The notes beneath the pieces are model-generated. The model saw nothing but the letters and a program-made list of their open reading frames with translations, had not been told where the DNA came from and did no database searches. Positions 11,845-22,313 of a DNA stretch of 64,000 bases are shown here, piece after piece; the stretch's first letter is position 1, and each line of letters begins with the position of its first letter. This DNA comes from Haloarcula nitratireducens. GTDB lineage: Archaea; Halobacteriota; Halobacteria; Halobacteriales; Haloarculaceae. The translations under genes and the position numbers were made by a program. The DNA is taken from the NCBI RefSeq assembly GCF_019599505.1, contig NZ_RKLT01000003.1:62001-126000 (forward strand). The letters are read 5' to 3'.

Positions 11845-12927
11845 ATGCACGACGTCGTCGTCGTCGGGGCCGGCCCCGCGGGCTCGCGGTACGCCCGGCG
11901 GGCGGCCCGGAAGGGACTCGACGTACTCGCCTTCGAGCAGGGTACCGTCGGCGAGCCGCTGGCCTGCTCGGGCCACGTCAGCACCGACATCTGGGAGTAC
12001 ACCGAAGGCGCTCGCGGGGAACTGCTCCAGAACGAGGTCTCCGGCGCGCGGTTCTACACCGACGGGCCGGGCGGCGACGCCCACCCGTTCTACAAGGACG
12101 AGGTCATCTCGAACGTCATCGACCGCGTGGGACTGGACCGCCACCTGGCCGACCTCGCCCGCGAGGCCGGCGCGGACGTCCGCGAACAGCACACCGTGGT
12201 TGGCGTCGAGGAAGGACGAGATGGCGTCACCGTCGAAGCGAAGGGCCCCGACGGCGTCGAGACCCACCGAGCGAAGATGATCGCCGGCTGTGACGGCCCG
12301 AAGAGCCGCGTCCGCCGAGAGCTGGGGTTGCCGGAACCCGACGAACTGCTCCACGGCGTGCTCGGCTTCGACGAGACGGCTGACCACGGCGACTTCGTGG
12401 ACGTCCACCTCACCGTCCCGCGCTTTTTCGCCTGGCGCATCCCGCGCGGCGAGGCCGGCGTCGAGTACGGGCTGGCGGTGCCGCCGGGCGACGACGCTCG
12501 CGGGCGCTTCGAGGCGTTCACCGACGGTTACGACGCGGACGTGACCCGCCGCTGTTCGGGGCTCATCCCCATCGGCCCGCCGAAGCGCGTGACCGGTCGA
12601 CGGTCGTTCCTCGTCGGCGACGCCGCCGCCCAGACCAAGCCGTTCACCGGCGGCGGCATCCTCTACGGCATGACCGCCGCGGACCACGCCGCCCGCGAGA
12701 TCGACCCCACCGATCCGTCTACGCTCGGCGACTACGAGCGGGCGTGGCGCGAGGACCTCCGCCGGGAGATCCGGCTGGGCCACGCGGTCAGAGCCGGGTA
12801 CTCGGTGCCCAAACCCTTGCAGAAAGCCGGCATGAAGGCGTTCGAGGGCGAGATCGGCGTCCACATGGACCGGCCGAGCACGCTGTTCTCCCGCGAGCAG
12901 CTGAAGGCGCTGCTGTCGCGATCCTGA
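11845..12927 (+). CDS. geranylgeranyl reductase family FAD-dependent oxidoreductase
   Basis: A 360-residue flavoprotein. The N-terminal Rossmann motif VVGAGPAGSRYARRAARKG followed by an acidic E (FEQ) binds FAD; a second FAD contact is FLVGDAAAQTKPFTGGG near 255-270, typical of the geranylgeranyl reductase branch of the p-hydroxybenzoate hydroxylase fold. CSGHVST early in the protein matches the conserved Cys region of archaeal lipid reductases. Known members saturate the isoprenoid chains of archaeal ether lipids or of menaquinone; which one this is cannot be decided here. The frame is open further upstream, but the ATG at 11845 (MHDVVVVGAG) starts exactly at the FAD strand. Confidence 0.88.
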   Translation: MHDVVVVGAGPAGSRYARRAARKGLDVLAFEQGTVGEPLACSGHVSTDIWEYTEGARGELLQNEVSGARFYTDGPGGDAHPFYKDEVISNVIDRVGLDRHLADLAREAGADVREQHTVVGVEEGRDGVTVEAKGPDGVETHRAKMIAGCDGPKSRVRRELGLPEPDELLHGVLGFDETADHGDFVDVHLTVPRFFAWRIPRGEAGVEYGLAVPPGDDARGRFEAFTDGYDADVTRRCSGLIPIGPPKRVTGRRSFLVGDAAAQTKPFTGGGILYGMTAADHAAREIDPTDPSTLGDYERAWREDLRREIRLGHAVRAGYSVPKPLQKAGMKAFEGEIGVHMDRPSTLFSREQLKALLSRS

Positions 12928-12970
12928 ACCGTCGAGAGCCGCGAGAGCGGTCGAGAACGGGTCTAACCGG

Positions 12971-13219
12971 TCATTTCGGTGCGGCCCGGGTCAGCATCGG
13001 AGCGAGCACGCGACGGTAACCGAGCATGTAGATGCCCGCGTACAGCAGGATCGCGCCCATCCAGATCTCCCACAGCCCCATCGTCGGGTGGCCGGCGAGC
13101 AGGTCCGTCAGGCCGGCGCTCTCGGTGAGCGCGCCGACCACGGTCAACAGGCCCGCGACGAGCGCCGACGCGACCAGCCCGAGTAGTTCGACGAGCGATT
13201 CGGAGAGTAGTGCTGTCAT
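12971..13219 (-). CDS. hypothetical membrane protein, two helices
   Basis: An 82-residue protein with two hydrophobic helices (LVELLGLVASALVAGLLTVVGAL and LWEIWMGAILLYAGIYMLGYRRV), a short hydrophilic loop and a basic C-terminus RAAPK. No family recognised. The ATG at 13219 gives a compact protein starting MTALLSES. It is convergent with the flavoprotein gene (44 bases) and divergent from the next small membrane protein (84 bases between starts), so the two small membrane proteins may share a promoter region. Confidence 0.7.
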   Translation of the reverse strand: MTALLSESLVELLGLVASALVAGLLTVVGALTESAGLTDLLAGHPTMGLWEIWMGAILLYAGIYMLGYRRVLAPMLTRAAPK

Positions 13220-13303
13220 CGCCGCCAGCTTTGTCGAAGCGGATTATAGCCTTTTCGACCGGAAAACAAAAAGCGTTAGTCAGGCCGAGGGCAGAGCAGG
13301 TGT

Positions 13304-13531
13304 ATGGCACAGTATCGGAGTATGGACCACGCGGCGCTCGCCAAGCGGGGGTTCCTCCTCGGCGTTTCCCTGTTCGTCCTCGGCGTCCTCGGCGAACTCG
13401 TCGCTCCCGCCGTCGTCGGCCCGCTGCCCGGATGGGGGCACATGGTACTGACAGACATGGAAGGAATCGGCATCTTACTCGGCCTCTTCTCGCCGCTCGT
13501 CTTCGGCATCGTCCTGCCGCTCATCGAGTGA
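13304..13531 (+). CDS. small two-helix membrane protein (haloarchaeal)
   Basis: A 75-residue protein: a short polar start (MAQYRSMDHAALAKRG) then two hydrophobic helices, FLLGVSLFVLGVLGELVAPAVVG and GIGILLGLFSPLVFGIVLPLIE. Similar small membrane proteins beginning with a D(H/Y)xxLxKRGFLLG motif are common in haloarchaea and have no known function. It is preceded by a short Lys/AT-rich spacer at 13262-13275 and is convergent with the YihY-family gene. Confidence 0.7.
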   Translation: MAQYRSMDHAALAKRGFLLGVSLFVLGVLGELVAPAVVGPLPGWGHMVLTDMEGIGILLGLFSPLVFGIVLPLIE

Positions 13532-13566
13532 GCGGGCGGAGAGTTACGGCGACGACCGGCGTTCGA

Positions 13567-14355
13567 CTATCTGTCTCTCCTCAGCGGAGCGATCACGTCC
13601 GACAGTGTCGCGTTGACGACGTGGCCGATCATGAGGAGCGCCGCGGCCGCGTAGAGGCTCGTGAGGATGAGGATGACGCCACTGAGGACGCCGAAGATGG
13701 CGTACGAGCCCGCGTTCTCGGCGTAGAACCGGATGCCAGCGAGCAGGCCCGTCCAGCCGATAGCGGCGGTCACCGCGCCCGGAGCGGCGGTCGACAGCGA
13801 GTCGATGTCCCTCGACGGGAGATAGTATAGGGGGAGAAAGGAAGCGGTGAGCGCGACGGGCAGCGCGACCAGACCGCCCGTCAGTACGAACGGGGCTTCG
13901 GGCAGCAGGACGAACAGCGCGCTGACGAGGAGGACGGAGACGATTCCGAAGACGAGCGAGCCGAGGACGCCGACGCCGTCGCGGAGGTGCCCGGTCAGCG
14001 ACCGGTCGATCTCCCCCTCGACGTCCTCGACGACCGTCTGGAAGCCGGCGGTGATGTTCGCGCCGCTCCAGAGGAGGACGACGACCGCGAACAGCGTCGC
14101 GCCGACCCGTCCCCGCGAGTCGGTGAGCGCGTCGAGGACCAACTCCCGCGCCGCGGGGGTGAGATACTCGAGCGCCACGGCCTGGACCTCCGTCGCGGCC
14201 GATTCGCCGAGCACCGCGAGCAGGATGACCAACAGCGGCAGGAGCGAGACGAAGCCGTAGTACGCGAGCGCGGCCGCCGGATACTGGATGTCTCGATTGA
14301 TGGACGTCCGTACGATGTCGAGGACGGTTTCGGACGCGCTACGCCAGTCGGCCAT
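13567..14355 (-). CDS. YihY/virulence factor BrkB family membrane protein
   Basis: A 262-residue polytopic membrane protein. The N-terminus RTSINRDIQYPAAALAYYGFVSLLPLLVILLAVLG is the hallmark of the YihY/BrkB family (helix-breaking AAALAYY then the first helix). About six hydrophobic helices follow, including ALFAVVVLLWSGANITAGFQTVV and VTAAIGWTGLLAGIRFYAENAGSYAIFG, the latter the conserved Y-x-x-N-x-G-S-Y region. The family was once called RNase BN by error and is now regarded as a membrane protein of uncertain, possibly transport, function. The ATG at 14355 (MADWRSASE) is used. Confidence 0.9.
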   Translation of the reverse strand: MADWRSASETVLDIVRTSINRDIQYPAAALAYYGFVSLLPLLVILLAVLGESAATEVQAVALEYLTPAARELVLDALTDSRGRVGATLFAVVVLLWSGANITAGFQTVVEDVEGEIDRSLTGHLRDGVGVLGSLVFGIVSVLLVSALFVLLPEAPFVLTGGLVALPVALTASFLPLYYLPSRDIDSLSTAAPGAVTAAIGWTGLLAGIRFYAENAGSYAIFGVLSGVILILTSLYAAAALLMIGHVVNATLSDVIAPLRRDR

Positions 14356-14436
14356 ACCGGTCGTAGCGCTCTGCGTCGGATAACGCTGTGTTTCTCGACC
14401 GGGCCGGGTCGGGTCCGCGCGAGAACCGACTCGCCG

Positions 14437-15519
14437 TCAGTACGACGGCAGTCGCGCGGAGGTCGCCGACCCCTCGACGAAGGGGAGCGCCGTTCGCTCG
14501 GCCTCAACCGCGTCGCCGTCGACGCGCGCCGTCAGTTCCGCTTCGGGCAGATCCCAGTCGACGGCGGCCAGCGCGAGGGGGGCCTCGCGCATCGGACTGT
14601 CGACGGCGCGGGTGACCTCGCCGACGTGTTCGTCGCCCGCGAAGACCGCCGCGCCGGGTTCGGGGCGCGACTCGACCGTCAGGCCGACGAGTCGTTGGGT
14701 GGGGTGGCCGCGGTTCTCGATGCGGGAGACGACCTCCTGGCCGACGTAACAGCCCTTCTCGAAGTCCAGCGCGTTGCGCAGGCCGAGGTCGTTCGGGAGG
14801 CGGCCCTCGATCTCGGTGTCGAACAGCGGCGACCCGGCTTCGAGCGTGAGCGTCTCCCAGGTCCGGTAGCCGAAGGGGACGGCGTTCAGGCCGCGGTTGA
14901 CCAGCGTGTCGAAGACAGCCTCGGCGTCCTCGGCGGCACAGACCACGTCGTAGCTCTCCTCGCCGGAGAGGTTGTCCGTCCGGACGACGGTCACGCCCGC
15001 GTCGCCGAGCTCGCCGCGGTTGAACGACAGCAGTTCCTCGGGCGAGGACGCCTGATGGAGGACGCTGGCGATCTTTTCCGTGGACTTCGGGCCGTGGACG
15101 CCGAAGACGGCGAAGTCGTCAGTGGCCACGCTGATCTCGACGTCCTGGATGAACGTCTTGTCGCGCCACTCCTCGGCCAGCGACTCCGCTCTCTGTGGCG
15201 GCGTGAACACCAGCAGTCGCTCGCCGGCGTTGTAGACGTACATGTCCGTCTCGACGCGGCCGTCCGGATCGAGCAACAGCGCGTAACAGCCGTGGCCGTC
15301 GTCGGTCGGGACGTCGTTCGAGACGGCGTTGTCGACGTACTCGACGCGGTCCTCGCCGGTGACGACGAGGACGCCGTAGCCGAACTCGCAGACGCCGACG
15401 ACGTTGCGGACCGCGCGATGGGTCCGCTCGGAACGGCCGTAGTGGTCGACGACGCGGCGGCCGCCCACCTCGCGGAACGTCGCCCCGTGGGCTTCGTGGA
15501 CCTCGGAGAGGACAGTCAT
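14437..15519 (-). CDS. YgfZ/GcvT-like folate-binding protein (aminomethyltransferase family)
   Basis: A 360-residue protein of the GcvT/YgfZ superfamily. It contains the YgfZ signature KGCYVGQEVVSRIENRG near residues 264-280 and the family N-terminus in which residues GVCEFGYGVLVVTGEDR precede the folate-binding domain. The C-terminal barrel begins around RLVGLTVESRPEPGAAVFAGDEHVG. GcvT itself is the T protein of glycine cleavage, while proteins with the KGCYxGQE loop assist Fe-S enzyme maturation with tetrahydrofolate. The KGCYxGQE loop favours the second role; no glycine-cleavage genes are nearby. The start at 15519 is a good ATG with no in-frame rival. Confidence 0.85.
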   Translation of the reverse strand: MTVLSEVHEAHGATFREVGGRRVVDHYGRSERTHRAVRNVVGVCEFGYGVLVVTGEDRVEYVDNAVSNDVPTDDGHGCYALLLDPDGRVETDMYVYNAGERLLVFTPPQRAESLAEEWRDKTFIQDVEISVATDDFAVFGVHGPKSTEKIASVLHQASSPEELLSFNRGELGDAGVTVVRTDNLSGEESYDVVCAAEDAEAVFDTLVNRGLNAVPFGYRTWETLTLEAGSPLFDTEIEGRLPNDLGLRNALDFEKGCYVGQEVVSRIENRGHPTQRLVGLTVESRPEPGAAVFAGDEHVGEVTRAVDSPMREAPLALAAVDWDLPEAELTARVDGDAVEAERTALPFVEGSATSARLPSY

Positions 15520-15557
15520 TGCCCACGGATGGGGGCCTCGCGCTGAAAAGCGTCCCG

Positions 15558-16811
15558 CTACCGACGCCGGAGCGCGAACACGGCGAAGAGTGCGAACGCT
15601 ATCAAGACCGTCACGGCGGTGAATCCGGGGCCGTCGCCGCCGGTCGTCTGCGTATCGGTGGCTGCCGGCGTCTCCGTCGCCGTCGCCGTGGGCGAGGACG
15701 TCGCGGTCGCGGTGTCGGTATCGGCCGCGGCCGCCTCGACGCCCTCGACGGTGGCCGTCGCCGAGCGGTCGCCTTCCTCGACGGTGAACGTCACGTTCCC
15801 GACCGAGGAGACGGGCGCGACGACCGCGCCGGAGGAATCGGTCGTCCCGACTTCCTCGCCGTTCTGTCCGACGGTGGCGTTCGGAACGGGGGAGCCGTAC
15901 TCGTCGGTCACCCGGAGCCGGACCGTCTCGCCGACGACGACGCGCCGGTTGTCGGGCGTGAGAGAGAGCGCCGGCGTCCGCTGAATTGCGATCTCGGCCG
16001 ACGCGTCGGACTCGCCGAAGCGGAGGCGCTGCTCTACGGTCTCGTAGCCGTCTTTCGTCACCGTGAGGTCGTACCGGTCGTTGACCGGCAGGCTGATGGT
16101 CGCCTGCCCGTTCGACAGCGTCTGGACAGTGTTGCCGACCGACGGCACCCGGACCGTCGCGTTCTGGACGGCCCGCGGGTCCTCGAAGTGGTCGTCGGTG
16201 ACCGTCACGGTCAGGAGCGCCGACCCCTGCTCGATCGCGCTACGCGCCTGCGTCTCGTCAGTGACCTGTATCCGGGTTCGGTTCCAGTAGTAGCCCTCCT
16301 TGCCGACGGTGAGGCGGTACTCGCCGGCCTCGACCGCCGGCGTGGTGACGGTGCCGTCGGAGTCGGTCCGCTGGTCGGTGACGAACTCGCCGTCCCGGTA
16401 GAGGAGGACGCGCGCGTTCGAGACCCGGTCCCCGTCGCCGCCGACCACGGTGACCGACGCCGTCGCGATCTCCGAGACGGGGACCTCGACGCTTCGGGAC
16501 GAGGCGTCTGTCACGCGAAACGGCCGGTTACGGACGTACTCGTCGCCGTTGACTCGAATCGTCACGTTCGCCCCCGCCGGGACGTCGACGAGGGCCTGGC
16601 CGTTGGCCCGCGTCGTCTCGTTGACCGGGCCGCCGTCGCCGCCGTCCCACGTCGCCGAGATGGGAACGTCGCTGACCGCGTCGCCGTTCTGGTCGACGAC
16701 GGAGACGGTCAGCGTCACCCGGTCTTCTTGTGCGATGGCGCTTCCGGGGACGGCGGCCATACCCACGAGAGCCACGATACAGAGGACGAACGCCGACCGA
16801 GAGGGAGCCAT
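15558..16811 (-). CDS. PGF-CTERM surface protein with PEGA/carboxypeptidase-regulatory-like repeats
   Basis: A 417-residue secreted protein. Residues 1-27 are a Sec signal (hydrophobic VLCIVALVGMAAVPGSAIAQ). Several Ig-like beta domains follow, of the type VTVTDxxGxxVxNATV...G...V, for example VDQNGDAVSDVPISATW and GEYRLTVGKEGYYWNRTRI, as in CarboxypepD_reg/PEGA modules. A Thr/Ala-rich, probably O-glycosylated linker (TATATSSPTATATETPAAT) leads to GGDGPGFTAVTVLIAFALFAVFALRRR: the PGF motif, a helix and a basic tail. This is the archaeosortase ArtA recognition signal, which is cleaved and lipid-modified in known cases. ArtA is not in the window. A TATA-like element lies near 16840. Confidence 0.88.
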   Translation of the reverse strand: MAPSRSAFVLCIVALVGMAAVPGSAIAQEDRVTLTVSVVDQNGDAVSDVPISATWDGGDGGPVNETTRANGQALVDVPAGANVTIRVNGDEYVRNRPFRVTDASSRSVEVPVSEIATASVTVVGGDGDRVSNARVLLYRDGEFVTDQRTDSDGTVTTPAVEAGEYRLTVGKEGYYWNRTRIQVTDETQARSAIEQGSALLTVTVTDDHFEDPRAVQNATVRVPSVGNTVQTLSNGQATISLPVNDRYDLTVTKDGYETVEQRLRFGESDASAEIAIQRTPALSLTPDNRRVVVGETVRLRVTDEYGSPVPNATVGQNGEEVGTTDSSGAVVAPVSSVGNVTFTVEEGDRSATATVEGVEAAAADTDTATATSSPTATATETPAATDTQTTGGDGPGFTAVTVLIAFALFAVFALRRR

Positions 16812-16891
16812 AGTGAAACAGTAACGTGGGCGAACCTTAACAGTATGGTCAGCTTACACGCGATAACAGACGCTATAAGCGGGAAGTCGCG

Positions 16892-17845
16892 TCAGCGGCC
16901 GCGGCCGTCGCGGTCGGCGACGAGGCGTTCGACCTCGTCGGCTTCGACGGGCGTGAGCGGACCCGGCATCGTCCGGGCCAGCGCCGCGGCGGCCGCGCCG
17001 TGGGCCAGCGCCTCGTCGGTCGGCGCGCCGGCGACGAGGCGTTGGAGGACCGCCCCGACCAGCGTGGCGTGCTGGCCGGAGTGGTCGGTCGCGTCCGCCG
17101 CGTCGGTCTCGAAGGCGTCCTGCTCGTGGACGACGCTGTCGTGGTAGCCGACGACGCCGTGCTCGCTCCGGGTGAGGACGACCCGCGAGAAGTCGTACTC
17201 CGCGGCGATGGTGTGGACCAGTTCTCGGGGCGACCCCGTCCGGTCGAAGACAGCCTTGGCCTGCCCCTCGCTGGCGAAGAGGAGGTCCACCGCGCCGAAG
17301 AGGTCTTCCAGCGTGTCGTGTGCGTCCTCGGCGCTCCAGAGACCGGGGTGGAAATCGAGGTCCAGCGCTCGTATCCCCGGCGACGCGCGGAGCAGCGCGC
17401 CGGTCGTCTCCGCCGCCGTCTCCGAGAGGGCCGCTGTCGACCCCGCCGTAAAAACCACGTCGGCCCCCTGGATGCGTTCCATCGGGAGTTCGCCGGGCGT
17501 GAGCGTCGCCATCGCGGTGTCGGCGCGGTCCTGTAACAGTCGGTCCTCGCGGGGGGCGGCCGCGTCCTCGTAGAAGGTCAGGCCCTGCCGGCCGACCTCG
17601 GGGTCGGCCCAGACCACGTCGGTCTCCAGCCCGTGCTCGTGCAGTTCCGCGACGACTCGACGGCCGAGCGGCGTGTCCGGCAGTTTCGAGAGCCAGACCG
17701 CGTCGCCGCCGAGCCTGCTCGCCACCGCCCCGACGGTGCTCGCCGCGCCGTCGGCCCGCATCCCGACCTCGCGGGCCGTCTCGAATCGCCGTCCGTCCGG
17801 CGGGGAGAGCCGAAGCGCCGTCTCACCCAGTGTCACCAGTCCCAT
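16892..17845 (-). CDS. PfkB-fold sugar kinase-like protein with altered catalytic motifs
   Basis: A 317-residue protein with the fold and length of haloarchaeal 2-keto-3-deoxygluconate kinase (start MGLVTLGETALRLSPP, then a sugar-contact region, FHPGLW, NAD-like strand VVLTRSEHG). However, the first PfkB signature is degenerate (ADGAASTVGAVASRLGG in place of GGAxxNxA), and in the second the four residues that normally read GAGD are GQHA at 257-260, so the catalytic base Asp is replaced by Ala260. It may be inactive, regulatory, or use another mechanism. There is an 80-base gap to the downstream PGF-CTERM gene on the same strand. No sugar catabolic genes are adjacent. Confidence 0.8.
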   Translation of the reverse strand: MGLVTLGETALRLSPPDGRRFETAREVGMRADGAASTVGAVASRLGGDAVWLSKLPDTPLGRRVVAELHEHGLETDVVWADPEVGRQGLTFYEDAAAPREDRLLQDRADTAMATLTPGELPMERIQGADVVFTAGSTAALSETAAETTGALLRASPGIRALDLDFHPGLWSAEDAHDTLEDLFGAVDLLFASEGQAKAVFDRTGSPRELVHTIAAEYDFSRVVLTRSEHGVVGYHDSVVHEQDAFETDAADATDHSGQHATLVGAVLQRLVAGAPTDEALAHGAAAAALARTMPGPLTPVEADEVERLVADRDGRGR

Positions 17846-18107
17846 ACCCGGCCATCGGGAGACTACGGTTTAGTTCAACCGGTGGTTTCGACTGTACGTA
17901 TCGGATGCGGACACGGATGGAATTAGCCGACGGGATAAACAGCTCGCATCGAGCTCTGTCAGAGCGGCTTCGCCGGGGATGTACGCGCTCATCGGAGACA
18001 CGTCGTATTAAATTTCGACGGGCTAACTGAATAGTTGAATATCGTCTGTCTTGGGAAAGCTACCGGGCGGCCTGTCATATTAGTGGCTCCAGAGACAACC
18101 TAGGCAT
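17846..18107. other. intergenic region between divergent genes
   Basis: A 262-base spacer between the start of the PfkB-like gene and the zinc-finger gene, with several AT-rich patches (ttaaattt around 18006-18013, gaatagttgaat around 18030). No RNA gene or convincing ORF was found. The right end holds the promoter of the zinc-finger gene. Confidence 0.5.
18076..18082 (+). promoter_or_regulatory. TATA box for the 56-residue zinc-finger gene
   Basis: The sequence CATATTA is centred about 29 bases before the ATG at 18108, the spacing expected for a leaderless haloarchaeal transcript. Confidence 0.5.
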
Positions 18108-18278
18108 ATGTCGCAAGAGTCCCTCTCCGAATGCCCGTTCTGTGAATTCGAACCAGATGTCCCGGACGAGGACGTGAAAACTGCGCCCGAGCAGGCCACA
18201 CATCGCGTCCACAGGCACGTCGAGAACGAACATCCGGACCGAACCGACGAACTGTCGACCTATACGAGCCCCGAGTAA
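18108..18278 (+). CDS. small zinc-finger-like protein (56 aa)
   Basis: The ATG at 18108 opens a 57-codon frame ending TAA at 18276-18278. The product is acidic and contains CPFCEFEP (Cys9, Cys12) and, about 23 residues later, HRVHRHVENEHPD, so two Cys and closely spaced His residues could bind zinc. Small CPxC...H..H proteins of this kind are frequent in haloarchaea and some matter for biofilm or swarming behaviour in Haloferax; that link is only by analogy. It has its own TATA box at the right distance and its composition is typical haloarchaeal coding sequence. Confidence 0.65.
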   Translation: MSQESLSECPFCEFEPDVPDEDVKTAPEQATHRVHRHVENEHPDRTDELSTYTSPE

Positions 18279-18794
18279 ACAGCCTCGGGGTCACCTGATT
18301 CGAGATAGCGACGTTTCCCGCCAACACGAGCCGGCTCCGTCGCTAGCCGTTCTCGACGGAAAGAGACTGCTACCGACAGTAGCCGTTTCCCTGAACGAAA
18401 ATCGAGCCCGCTGCCGCGTATCGGCGGAGCGAAATAACTCTCCTCGGTTTCGGGCGACGGCGGAGCTACCCTTCGACGGTGACACCCCATTTCTGGTCGT
18501 GAGCTCGGTAGTATCGTCGGGCAGTTCGAACTCAAAGTCCCGCCAACGACGCCGACGGAGATCTCGTCGGCCGTGGGGCCAAAGTCCGCCAGTACGGTGG
18601 TCGTGTCGTCGTACTCGTATTCCCGAATAATGGCTTTCCGCTAGCCGACGTCTTGTAGCCGTTCGGGTATCTTCAGACGGGTTGTTTAAAGAAGAACACA
18701 ATACGTTCCCTGCCAGCATGTGCAGCCGTCTGTAGCGGCTGCGGGCGCTACGCCTCCGTTCTCGACGAGCGGTCAGAGGGGCGAGTAGAGTGGT
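18279..18794. other. 516-base gene-poor stretch containing the DUF7127-like remnant
   Basis: No intact gene is visible. Longer open frames on the minus strand here are rich in Arg and Ser and cross the remnant at 18466-18685 in wrong frames. Bases 18686-18794 hold an AT-rich patch (gtttaaagaagaacac) and nothing else recognisable. Confidence 0.5.
18466..18685 (-). pseudogene. decayed remnant of a small Hsp20-like haloarchaeal protein (DUF7127-like)
   Basis: Reading the minus strand from 18685, one frame gives LKIPERLQDVG, an in-frame TAG, then RKAIIREYEYDDTTTVLADF and GPTADEISVGVVGG. The sense then continues in a second frame as DFEFELPDDTTELTTRNGV and ends in a third as GVTVEG followed by TAG at 18466-18468. 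The order (tyrosine-rich acidic strand, VLADFGP, FEFELPD, NGVxTVE) resembles the short haloarchaeal DUF7127 proteins. One stop and two frame changes make it non-functional as read. The domain name is from memory and needs a profile search; the three-frame coding trace is seen directly. Confidence 0.5.
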
Positions 18795-19589
18795 TCACAG
18801 ATACGCGCCGTCGTAGTCGTCGTCCGGCTTCCGAGTGTTCCCACAGTCACCACAGCGAACCCGTTCCATGTTATCCATGGCCACGTCCGCCGACCCGCAG
18901 TTCAGGCAGTAGTAGCCGTACTGCTCCGAGCGGTCAGCGTCGGAGAACGTTTCCACGAACCAGCCCTCCGTTCCCTGGAACGGATCCTCTCCGAGATACA
19001 GTTCAGTACCATCCGTCGCCGTTGTCGTCTCGGGGATCTCGGGTGGTTGGTCGGCGTCCGACGCGTCCGACCCGGAGTCGTTTTGTTCGGCCACCTCGCC
19101 CGGCTGTTCGGCGAACACGTACTCGACGGATTCCCGGCCGCCGATGTCGGTCGTTCGTTCGGCGACCTGCTCGAAGCCGAAGCGCTCGAAGAACGTCCCG
19201 GCGGACGTGTTCGCCGCGAGCGTGACTGCGCGGGGCTCCTCGATGCCCTCGTCTGCGAGTTCTGACTGAATGCGCTCGAATAGTGCGGTTCCGACGCCAG
19301 CACCCCGTCGTTCGGGGTCGACGTGGAGCCGACGAATTTCGCCCTCGCCGTCTTCGAGCTCGGCTTCGACGACGCCGGCCGCGACACCGTCGAGTTCGGC
19401 GAGCACGACGATCGTCTCGGATGCCTCGATTCGATCCCGGACGGGATCGGCGTCGAACACGGCCTCAGTGATCGTCTCGATGTCCTGCGGACTGAGGGCG
19501 TACGACGCCGTCATCGAACTCTCGACGAGTTCTTCGATCCGCTCGGCGTCGTCGGGCTCCGCGGGACGGAGCGTCGGCTCGGGGCTCAT
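18795..19589 (-). CDS. GNAT N-acetyltransferase with C-terminal zinc ribbon
   Basis: A 264-residue fusion. Residues ~1-150 are a GNAT acetyltransferase: LRPAEPDDAERIEELV start, then the acetyl-CoA motif A as IRRLHVDPERRGAGVGTALFERI, and AANTSAGTFFERFGFEQV. An acidic linker (~165-205) follows, then a C-terminal zinc ribbon with CLNCGSADVAM and CGDCGN. The substrate is unknown. The frame is open upstream to 19820, but the ATG at 19589 begins the GNAT domain and sits 4 bases after the neighbouring gene, indicating an operon of two ribbon proteins. Confidence 0.85.
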   Translation of the reverse strand: MSPEPTLRPAEPDDAERIEELVESSMTASYALSPQDIETITEAVFDADPVRDRIEASETIVVLAELDGVAAGVVEAELEDGEGEIRRLHVDPERRGAGVGTALFERIQSELADEGIEEPRAVTLAANTSAGTFFERFGFEQVAERTTDIGGRESVEYVFAEQPGEVAEQNDSGSDASDADQPPEIPETTTATDGTELYLGEDPFQGTEGWFVETFSDADRSEQYGYYCLNCGSADVAMDNMERVRCGDCGNTRKPDDDYDGAYL

Positions 19590-19593
19590 CCGA

Positions 19594-19980
19594 TCAGTCC
19601 TCCCGTTGTTTGTGGACGGCATCTGACCCACAGGCCGGGCATTCGGTCGGCAACCCGTCGTCGAGTTCGTCCATCTCGCCGCAGTTCTCACAGCGCCACA
19701 TGATGTACCCCTCCCCGAACTCGCCGCCGGGGTTGTTCTCCTGTTCGGATTTGTGAAGGCTCTCCTCGTTAGTCGTCGCTGCTTGATCACGCTCGTCGTC
19801 CGGCGAGGCGAGCGTCGCATACCCGTCTTCGTCGACGTCTTCGATCTCGGCTTGCATCGAGACCTCGAAGCCTCTGCTTGTCATATCTGTGATGACTCCG
19901 AGTTCGTTACCATCCGGGTCGTACACCATCAGTCCGGCTTCGATAGAGGTGGATGTTTCCGACGGACTGTCTTCGCTCAT
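19594..19980 (-). CDS. rubredoxin-like zinc-ribbon protein
   Basis: A 128-residue acidic protein. The N-terminal part (IEAGLMVYDPDGNELGVITD... followed by a strand GFEVSM) looks like a small PRC-barrel-like hairpin; the C-terminal ~35 residues form a metal site WRCENCGEMDEL...CPACGSDAV. It fits the haloarchaeal DUF7130-type rubredoxin-like proteins. The ATG at 19980 is chosen; an upstream in-frame ATG adds 23 basic residues that do not look coding. It is the first gene of a two-gene operon with the GNAT fusion (4-base gap), so the two may act on the same target. Confidence 0.75.
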   Translation of the reverse strand: MSEDSPSETSTSIEAGLMVYDPDGNELGVITDMTSRGFEVSMQAEIEDVDEDGYATLASPDDERDQAATTNEESLHKSEQENNPGGEFGEGYIMWRCENCGEMDELDDGLPTECPACGSDAVHKQRED

Positions 19981-20075
19981 ACTCCGTCTTGCAGCGCACG
20001 ACTGTTTACTCTGGTGGCTGAAGCGGGGCCTTGTTAAAAAGGAAGCCAACGGGTGCGAGCTAAGTAGTAGCTCAG

Positions 20076-22181
<2,106 letters not shown>

Positions 22182-22313
22182 GGCGTCCCCCGCATAATCG
22201 TTGCTCTGCGATAACGGGCGCGGCGACTTGAGACTGTCTGCTGTCGAGGCGTCTATCGGAGTATGAAAATAGTTAACACGCCACAGTACCGACGTTCGAT
22301 AGGTGAGACTCCC

